From CAZHPA01 sp964533945 (GTDB lineage Bacteria; Bacillota; Clostridia; Lachnospirales; WRBF01): a stretch of 12,682 nucleotides of DNA. The translations under genes and the position numbers were made by a program. The notes beneath the pieces were generated by a model that made no database searches, was not told where the DNA came from, and worked only from the letters and a program-made list of their open reading frames with translations. Of the stretch, positions 7,535 to 12,682 are shown piece by piece. Each line of letters opens with the position of its first letter. The first letter of the stretch is position 1. The DNA lies in the NCBI GenBank assembly GCA_964533945.1, contig CAZHPA010000050.1, forward strand, positions 1-12,682. The letters run 5' to 3'.

Positions 7535-10500
7535 TTGATAAAAGTTAATATAAACGGTAAAGAACTAATTGGATATGAAGGACAAACTATATTACAAATA
7601 GCACAAAACAATAATATTCAAATTCCAACGCTATGCAATGATGAACGGGTTAAACCAAGCGGCGCTTGCGGAATTTGCGTAGTTGAAGTTGAAAATAGCC
7701 CTCGTCTTGTGCGCTCGTGCTCAACACTTGCGTCAAACGGAATGGTTATTTTAACCGATTCAAAAAGAGTAGCCCGTTCAAGAAAAACAGCACTTGAATT
7801 GCTTCTTTCAGACCATACGGGAGATTGTGTTGCTCCATGTAAAGAAGCTTGCCCGGCAAAAACCGACTGTCAAGGATATGTTGGGCTTATTGCAAACGGG
7901 CAACATGAACAAGCGCTTGAATTAATTAAAGATAAAATACCGCTTCCTGCAAGCATAGGCAGAGTTTGCCCACACCCTTGCGAAGAAGCTTGCCGCCGAA
8001 AATTAGTTGAAGAACCAATTAATATTGCACAGCTTAAACGCTTTGCCGCTGATGTTAATATTAATTCAAAAAACCCACTTATTGCAAAGATAAAGAAAGA
8101 TACAGGCAAAAAAGTTGCCATTGTAGGTGGAGGGCCTGGCGGACTTTCTGCTGCATACTTTTTAAGACAAGAAGGGCATAATGTTTCTGTTTTTGATGCA
8201 ATGGATAAAATGGGTGGTATGCTTAGATATGGAATACCTGAATACCGCTTGCCAAAAGCTGTTTTGGACTGTGAAATTGAAATGATTGAAAAAATGGGCG
8301 TTAATATGGTAAATAACGTAAAAATTGGCGAAGATATAACGCTTGAATTTTTACAAAAAAACTATGATGCCGTTATAATTGCCGTTGGTGCATGGAAAAG
8401 CATTCCTTTGCGTTGCGAAGGGGAACAATTGACAGGTGTTGTAGGCGGTATCGACTTTTTGCGTGAAGCAGCTGTAAACGGTGAATTTCCGTTTGGTAAA
8501 AAAGTTGCAATTGTCGGCGGAGGAAATACCGCAATGGACGCTTGCCGAACTTCTGTACGTTTAGGAGCTTTAGAAGTTTATAACATATATCGCCGTACAA
8601 AAGCCGAAATGCCGGCCGAAGACATTGAAATTTTGGAAGCGGAAGAAGAAGGAGTAGTATTTAAATATTTAACTAACCCTATTGAAATAATCGGAGACGA
8701 AAACGGCAAGGCTTGCAAAATTAGGTTGCAAAAAATGAAACTAGGCGAACCAGACGCAAGCGGAAGACGTGCGCCTGTTGCTATTGAAGGCGAAGAAGAA
8801 ATTTTAGATGTAGACGCTGTAATTATTGCAATAGGGCAAACTTTAGACACAAACGGCTTTGAAAGTGTTGGTTTAACAAGAAAAAGAACTATTGCAGCAG
8901 ACGAAAAAACATTTAGGACAAGCTTGGATGGCGTTTTTGCAATAGGCGACGCAATAAACAGCGGTGCAGGTATTGCAATTGAAGCAATAGGAGATGCAAA
9001 GAAAGCAGCTTTAACTGTTGACGGATATTTAAAAGGGGAAGTTGTAAGCTTTACGGAGCCGTACCTTGTAAAGAAAAATGTAACAGCACAAATGCTGCAA
9101 GACAAAAAGAAAATTGCACGCCAAAAAATGCAACATCTTTTACCAGAACAAAGAAACAACAACTTCCGTGAAATTAACTTGGGATATACGGAAGAACAAG
9201 CTAAAAAAGAAGCTAGTCGCTGTCTTGAATGTGGCTGTTTAGACTATTTCGAGTGCAAATTAATTAAATATGCAAACGACTATAAAGTTGTGCCGGAAAA
9301 ATATGAAGGCGAAAAGCATGAAAGAGAACTTGACACAAGCAATCCTTTCATTAATCGCAATCCAAATAAATGTATTTTGTGTGGATTATGCGTTAGGGTT
9401 TGTGATGAATTGGTCGGAAAAACAGCATACGGTTTAGTTGACCGTGGTTTTGATGCAAGCGTTAAACCTGAGCTTGGTCGCCCATTAGCGCAAACCGATT
9501 GCGTATCGTGCGGACAATGTGTTACAGTTTGCCCAACAGGTGCAATTTGCGAAACTCTTGCAGTACAAAAAAGCGTACCTGTTCAAGAACAAATTACAAC
9601 AAGCACTTGCTCATATTGTAGTGTTGGCTGTGGGGTTAAATTAACAACAAAAGGAAACTTACTTTTGCGTTCGCTTCCCGATGACACAGAAGACAAAGCG
9701 GCAATATTATGCCATAAAGGGCGCTTTGGGTTGCCTCAACTTCAAAACTTGGGCAGTAAAAGAATAGCAACGGCGTTAATTAGAAAACAATCAGGCAAGT
9801 TAGAAGCAGTTAGCTACGATGAAGCATTTATAGCAATTGCTAAAAAAGTTCAAGGCATTAGCGCTGTATATGGCAAAAACTCCGTTGCTGTTGCTATTTC
9901 CGATAAGCTTACAAATGAAGAAATATTTGAAATTAAAGAATATGCAGAAAATGCACTTAAAACTGAAAATATCGTTTCATTTAACGCAACAAAAAGCGGT
10001 TTAAAAGAAGTTTTTGGAACAGACGGCTCAACAGTTAAACTTGACGAACTTTCTGAGACAGAAGTTATTGTAGTTGTAGCAGAAAATATTTTCTCAACAC
10101 ATTCAGTTGCAGGTGCAAAAATAAAAAAAGCTGTTGAAAATGGAGCTAAATTAATTGTAATTAGCAAAGGCGAAAGCGATATTAATAAACTTGCAACATT
10201 AAAAATCACTGCTTCTGAAAATTTAAATACGCTTGAACAAATGGCTAAAGCACTTATAGATATGGGTAAAAAGCCTCTAAATAGTAATGTTGAAGGTTTC
10301 GACGAGTTTTCTGCTTACTTAGAAAATGTTTCTGTTAGCGACGACGTTAAATTGGCAGCTAAAATGTATGCCGAAGCTAAGAAAGCTATTGTAGTTTTCG
10401 ACCAAAAAGTTTTAAAAGCATGTGCTGCTAAATTAATTGCAAACATTGCCGTTATTTCAGGGCATATTGGAAAGCAAAGAAGCGGAATTATATGCCTTAA

Positions 10501-11020
10501 ACCAAATAACAACAGTCAAGGCTTGGCAGATTTGGGAATTACAAATAAACACTGTAAGCGAGTTCTTGACGGAATTAAAGATGGAAGCGTTAAAGCTTTA
10601 CTTGTTTTTGGAGAAGATATACCGCATTTTGACTTAACAAAACTTAGCTTTTTAATGGTTCAAGATTGTATTATGACGGAAACTGCAGAAAAAGCGGATA
10701 TTGTTCTTCCTTTAAACACAGCAGCAGAAACCAACGGAACTTACACAAGCACCGACAAAACACTTAAAAATGTTAATGCTGCAGTTTCTCCGCTAATTGG
10801 AATGAAAAACTGGGAGCTTATAAAACAGCTTGCGGCTGCTTCTAATTATAAAATGAGTTACAGGGAAGAAGCTGATATTTTATGCGCATACAAAAATGCT
10901 TTAAAATGCAATGACAGCAAAGCAATAACGCTTAAAGTTCCAAAATGCGAAGTAATGTTTATTGAAAATAACAATACAAATGCAGCTTTTAGTTTGCTTG
11001 AAAGAACATTTGAATTTTAA
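7535..11020 (+). CDS. Multidomain redox protein: [2Fe-2S], NfnL/GltD-like flavoprotein, 2x[4Fe-4S] and non-catalytic FdhA/NuoG-like domain
   Basis: Four modules are visible in 1161 residues. First, a NuoG/HydA-type [2Fe-2S] domain (Cys34, 45, 48, 62). Second, a GltD/NfnL-like oxidoreductase (about 95-575) with cluster cysteines 98, 102, 106, 112, 145, 149 and 153, FAD loop GGGPGG (198-203), second dinucleotide loop GGGNTAMD (328-335), and YRRTKAEMP (352-360), whose paired arginines suggest NADPH. Third, two ferredoxin clusters (Cys613/616/619/623; Cys656/659/662/666). Fourth, a molybdopterin-oxidoreductase-like domain (about 690-1100) with its [4Fe-4S] ligands Cys692, 695, 699 and 726. The region that should carry the metal-ligand Cys/Sec is missing near 810-822, and the final dinucleotide-binding domain is absent. 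Automatic pipelines may label this formate dehydrogenase or glutamate synthase; neither fits well. Probable role: with the upstream NADH subunit, electron transfer between NADH, NADPH and ferredoxin. Confidence 0.9.
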   Translation: MIKVNINGKELIGYEGQTILQIAQNNNIQIPTLCNDERVKPSGACGICVVEVENSPRLVRSCSTLASNGMVILTDSKRVARSRKTALELLLSDHTGDCVAPCKEACPAKTDCQGYVGLIANGQHEQALELIKDKIPLPASIGRVCPHPCEEACRRKLVEEPINIAQLKRFAADVNINSKNPLIAKIKKDTGKKVAIVGGGPGGLSAAYFLRQEGHNVSVFDAMDKMGGMLRYGIPEYRLPKAVLDCEIEMIEKMGVNMVNNVKIGEDITLEFLQKNYDAVIIAVGAWKSIPLRCEGEQLTGVVGGIDFLREAAVNGEFPFGKKVAIVGGGNTAMDACRTSVRLGALEVYNIYRRTKAEMPAEDIEILEAEEEGVVFKYLTNPIEIIGDENGKACKIRLQKMKLGEPDASGRRAPVAIEGEEEILDVDAVIIAIGQTLDTNGFESVGLTRKRTIAADEKTFRTSLDGVFAIGDAINSGAGIAIEAIGDAKKAALTVDGYLKGEVVSFTEPYLVKKNVTAQMLQDKKKIARQKMQHLLPEQRNNNFREINLGYTEEQAKKEASRCLECGCLDYFECKLIKYANDYKVVPEKYEGEKHERELDTSNPFINRNPNKCILCGLCVRVCDELVGKTAYGLVDRGFDASVKPELGRPLAQTDCVSCGQCVTVCPTGAICETLAVQKSVPVQEQITTSTCSYCSVGCGVKLTTKGNLLLRSLPDDTEDKAAILCHKGRFGLPQLQNLGSKRIATALIRKQSGKLEAVSYDEAFIAIAKKVQGISAVYGKNSVAVAISDKLTNEEIFEIKEYAENALKTENIVSFNATKSGLKEVFGTDGSTVKLDELSETEVIVVVAENIFSTHSVAGAKIKKAVENGAKLIVISKGESDINKLATLKITASENLNTLEQMAKALIDMGKKPLNSNVEGFDEFSAYLENVSVSDDVKLAAKMYAEAKKAIVVFDQKVLKACAAKLIANIAVISGHIGKQRSGIICLKPNNNSQGLADLGITNKHCKRVLDGIKDGSVKALLVFGEDIPHFDLTKLSFLMVQDCIMTETAEKADIVLPLNTAAETNGTYTSTDKTLKNVNAAVSPLIGMKNWELIKQLAAASNYKMSYREEADILCAYKNALKCNDSKAITLKVPKCEVMFIENNNTNAAFSLLERTFEF

Positions 11021-11036
11021 TTAGTTATAGAAATGC

Positions 11037-11063
11037 AAAAGGCGGTTTTATACCGCCTTTTTT
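11037..11063. terminator. Intrinsic terminator, probably bidirectional
   Basis: A 10-bp stem (11037-11046 with 11052-11061) with core GGCGGT/ACCGCC and a 5-nt loop is followed by a T-run on the plus strand. On the minus strand the same hairpin ends in four T's. It lies between two convergent genes, 16 nt after the redox gene and just beyond the epimerase stop, so it can end both transcripts. Confidence 0.88.
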
Positions 11064-11066
11064 AAT

Positions 11067-11939
11067 TTATCTGTTAATATCAATGCGTTGCGTTACAACA
11101 AATTCACCTAAAGGAGGCAATTTTCTAATGCCTTCTTTTTGCGTTAAGTCACCATTGTGGTTTACGCTGTCTGCAATTCCGCACCACGGTTCTAAGCAAA
11201 TAAAAGGTGCTTCTGCATTTTTACTCCAAAGTGCCAAAAAGTCGAAGCCGTCAAGCGAAACATCAACGCTACGGCTGCTTTTTCCACTTCTATATGAAAG
11301 CACTGAAGACTTAAATGTTTTTAAAACTAATGCATCTTTTTCAAAAAGTTCGCCGGATAAATGCAATTTGCCATTATCTAATTTAATCGGGGAAGGTTCT
11401 GTTCCGATTAAAGCATTGCATACGGGGTAATTTTCGATTATATTATCGTTGTTAAAATTTATGTAGTAATCTTCTTTCGACAAACCATCTTCTAAAGGAA
11501 GATTAAAAGCGGGGTGTGTTCCTAAAGAAAAATACATGTCGTTGTTTTCATCTAAATTTTTAACTGTGAAAGTAATGGAAATTGTTTTGCCTTCTAACAA
11601 ATACTTAACATCTAGACGGTATTTAAACGGATAGTTTGTAAGTGTTTGTTCATTATATTGTTGCCTTAAAACAAGCATGTTTGCAGCTTGTTCAATTAGT
11701 TCAAATTCCATATTTCTAATAAAGCCGTGCTGTGGAAGCTTATATTCTTTACCTTCATAAAAAAACTTGCCGTCTTTTAAACTTCCGACTGTAGGAAATA
11801 ATATTGGAGCCGAACGTTCCCAAAAAGCAGGGTCTGAACACCACATATACTCGTGATTGTCATCAACCGTTACAATGCTTTTCATTTCAGCGCCAATTGA
11901 ATTAACTTTAACTTTTAAATAACCATTGTTAATTTCCAT
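11067..11939 (-). CDS. Aldose 1-epimerase family protein, LacX-like
   Basis: This cytoplasmic sugar mutarotase-like protein has 290 residues. LacX-type family landmarks are visible: FWERSAPILFPTVG (39-52), LPQHGF with His71, SLGTHPAFNLP with His142, and CLEPWCGIADS with Glu250. The two histidines and the glutamate correspond to the acid/base residues of aldose 1-epimerases. The exact sugar cannot be told, because many members of this subgroup have unknown or phosphorylated substrates. The ATG at 11939 is chosen over an in-frame one at 12002 because AAAAGGGG (11948-11955) precedes it by 8 nt and the protein then starts at the normal family position. The start overlaps the end of the upstream RseC-like gene by 11 nt, which suggests coupled translation. 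Confidence 0.92.
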   Translation of the reverse strand: MEINNGYLKVKVNSIGAEMKSIVTVDDNHEYMWCSDPAFWERSAPILFPTVGSLKDGKFFYEGKEYKLPQHGFIRNMEFELIEQAANMLVLRQQYNEQTLTNYPFKYRLDVKYLLEGKTISITFTVKNLDENNDMYFSLGTHPAFNLPLEDGLSKEDYYINFNNDNIIENYPVCNALIGTEPSPIKLDNGKLHLSGELFEKDALVLKTFKSSVLSYRSGKSSRSVDVSLDGFDFLALWSKNAEAPFICLEPWCGIADSVNHNGDLTQKEGIRKLPPLGEFVVTQRIDINR

Positions 11940-12369
11940 GTTTTTCGCCCCTTTTAGTTGCAATAGGTATAAAATCTTCTTTTTTTCTAAAACGTTTTTC
12001 ACTTAGCCTAATAAATAAATATGAAACGCCAACAAAAGCAAGCCCTAATATAGAAGTAAAAACGGAAGCAAAAGTTTCGCCCATTTTAAAAAAGTTTCCG
12101 CTTAAATAGCCTATTGCAAGCCCAGAAATTAAAGCAATGCACGGTATGCCATACATTATGGCAGCAGCTTTTAAAAAATTTACATTTTCAAGCTCAATGT
12201 CAACATAATCGTTCGTGTTAGCGTTACATTCATTTTTGGCTCTTAATATCATTTCAGAATCATTAAGCCCCGCCATACAAATTTTGCAATTGGCGCAAGC
12301 TTTTTGTCTTTTTAACTTAACGATTACAAATTGCCCGTCTACTTCGATAACTTGTCCTTGTTCGCTCAA
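11929..12369 (-). CDS. RseC/MucC-like membrane protein (SoxR-reducing system RseC family)
   Basis: From a TTG start the product has 146 residues. The N-terminal cytoplasmic part has the family pattern EQGQVIEVDG (3-12) followed by Cys25-x2-Cys28-x2-Cys31 and Cys48, a likely iron-sulfur or metal site. Two membrane helices follow at about 65-88 and 98-120, then a basic tail. In Proteobacteria RseC family members act in sigma-E control, in SoxR reduction and near electron-transport genes; the role in Firmicutes is not established. The TTG at 12369 is chosen because AGGTGA precedes it with a 4-nt spacer. The only longer option, GTG at 12411, lies upstream of the predicted transcription start. The gene is followed by an overlapping epimerase gene. 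Confidence 0.88.
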   Translation of the reverse strand: MSEQGQVIEVDGQFVIVKLKRQKACANCKICMAGLNDSEMILRAKNECNANTNDYVDIELENVNFLKAAAIMYGIPCIALISGLAIGYLSGNFFKMGETFASVFTSILGLAFVGVSYLFIRLSEKRFRKKEDFIPIATKRGEKHGN

Positions 12370-12373
12370 AAAA

Positions 12374-12379
12374 TCACCT
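12374..12379 (-). promoter_or_regulatory. Ribosome binding site deciding the TTG start of the RseC-like gene
   Basis: AGGTGA on the minus strand matches the downstream half of the AGGAGGTGA consensus and is 4 nt from TTG at 12369, a normal position for that half-site. Confidence 0.6.
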
Positions 12380-12402
12380 GTTTTTCTTTTTGCATAGTAA
12401 AT

Positions 12403-12430
12403 ATTATACACAATATTATGTACTTTGCAA
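12403..12430 (-). promoter_or_regulatory. Sigma-A type promoter for the RseC-like gene and epimerase
   Basis: On the minus strand TTGCAA (12425-12430) and a perfect TATAAT (12403-12408) are separated by 16 nt. Predicted transcription from about 12396 gives a leader of roughly 27 nt before the TTG start. Confidence 0.65.
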
Positions 12431-12492
12431 ATAGCTTTTAATAGTTTTTAATAATTAACTTTTCAGGTACAATTAAGCTTTAATTAATTTAA

Positions 12493-12682
12493 CTACATTA
12501 ACCAGAACAACATAACAACTAAAGTTATTAAACTTAAAAGCATAACGCTATTTAAAATAAAATCAAAAGTGCTAATTCGAGGTTTAACTTTTTTCTTTGG
12601 AGCAACGTTTACGCTTGGTATTTTTTTATAGGGAAGTGTTTTTGTTTGCTGCCTTACAAAATAGCTGTTAACTATTCGTTCT
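12493..12682 (-). CDS. C-terminal part of a lysine-rich protein with a terminal membrane helix (partial)
   Basis: An open frame enters from the right edge and ends with TAG at 12495-12493, giving 62 visible residues. They comprise a polar segment, a basic stretch containing PKKKVKPR (28-35 of the visible part), and a hydrophobic helix of about 18 residues that ends at the C-terminus with LVVMLFWLM. This resembles a C-terminally anchored membrane protein or the last helix of a larger one. No start codon is visible, so most of the gene lies outside the window. The family was not recognised. The gap to the RseC-like gene (12370-12492) contains the promoter described here and AT-rich sequence with no clear terminator. 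Confidence 0.5.
   Translation of the reverse strand, partial: ERIVNSYFVRQQTKTLPYKKIPSVNVAPKKKVKPRISTFDFILNSVMLLSLITLVVMLFWLM

Noticed and set aside
8578..9162. 194-codon open frame on the minus strand inside the large redox gene
   Set aside because: It lies antisense to a well-supported domain, has Ser/Ala/Ile-rich shadow composition, and no recognisable motif.
9950..10000. Possible selenocysteine (TGA) in the FdhA-like domain
   Set aside because: There is no in-frame TGA in the gene, and the whole ligand segment is missing rather than recoded.
7535..11020. Annotation as glutamate synthase small chain or formate dehydrogenase
   Set aside because: The GltD-like part is only one module and no glutamate synthase large subunit is nearby. 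The FdhA-like part lacks the catalytic ligand and final domain.
11940..12002. ATG at 12002 as the start of the aldose epimerase
   Set aside because: It would overlap the RseC-like gene by 74 nt and add 21 lysine/leucine-rich residues outside the fold. A ribosome binding site precedes the ATG at 11939.
12370..12411. GTG at 12411 as the start of the RseC-like gene
   Set aside because: It overlaps the edge of a perfect TATAAT promoter element and would be upstream of the transcript. The extra 14 residues do not match the family; TTG 12369 has a binding site.

Overview
This window looks like a chromosomal segment from a low-GC, anaerobic Gram-positive bacterium, most likely a Clostridia or Oscillospiraceae-type member. 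The support is A+T-rich coding sequence, strong AAAGGAGG ribosome binding sites, an AddA-type recombination helicase-nuclease, a clostridial-looking Tgt, and iron-sulfur/flavin electron-transfer proteins typical of fermenting anaerobes. No mobile element, CRISPR array, tRNA or rRNA was seen. No stretch over 300 bases lacks a gene.

Left edge (1-376): a 77-residue protein with a CxxC motif is encoded on the minus strand behind its own promoter. It is followed by what looks like the first codons of another gene that leaves the window. A divergent intergenic region of 113 bases separates this pair from tgt.

Central plus-strand block (377-11063): tgt (tRNA-guanine transglycosylase) comes first. 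After a clear promoter and a leader hairpin come yajC (translocon accessory protein), addA (DNA repair helicase-nuclease), a NuoF/HydB-like flavoprotein and an 1161-residue multidomain redox protein. No terminator is visible between yajC and the end of the last gene, where a strong hairpin plus T-run lies. These four genes may therefore form one long transcription unit, although the 69-nt gap after addA could hide a weak promoter.

The two redox genes are the most notable content. The first has a thioredoxin-like iron-sulfur domain, an FMN/NADH domain and two C-terminal [4Fe-4S] motifs. The second joins four parts: a NuoG-type [2Fe-2S] domain, an NfnL/GltD-like FAD and NADPH domain, two ferredoxin clusters, and a molybdopterin-oxidoreductase-like domain. 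That last domain has kept its [4Fe-4S] cluster but lost the metal-ligand Cys/Sec segment and the final dinucleotide-binding domain. Together they look like a compact complex linking NADH, NADPH and probably ferredoxin, resembling Sporomusa-type Nfn (Stn) transhydrogenases, rather than a formate dehydrogenase.

Right block (11067-12682, minus strand): an RseC-like membrane protein with its own promoter overlaps a LacX-like aldose 1-epimerase. The epimerase converges on the redox operon at a shared, probably bidirectional terminator. At the right edge is the C-terminal end of a lysine-rich protein with a terminal membrane helix.
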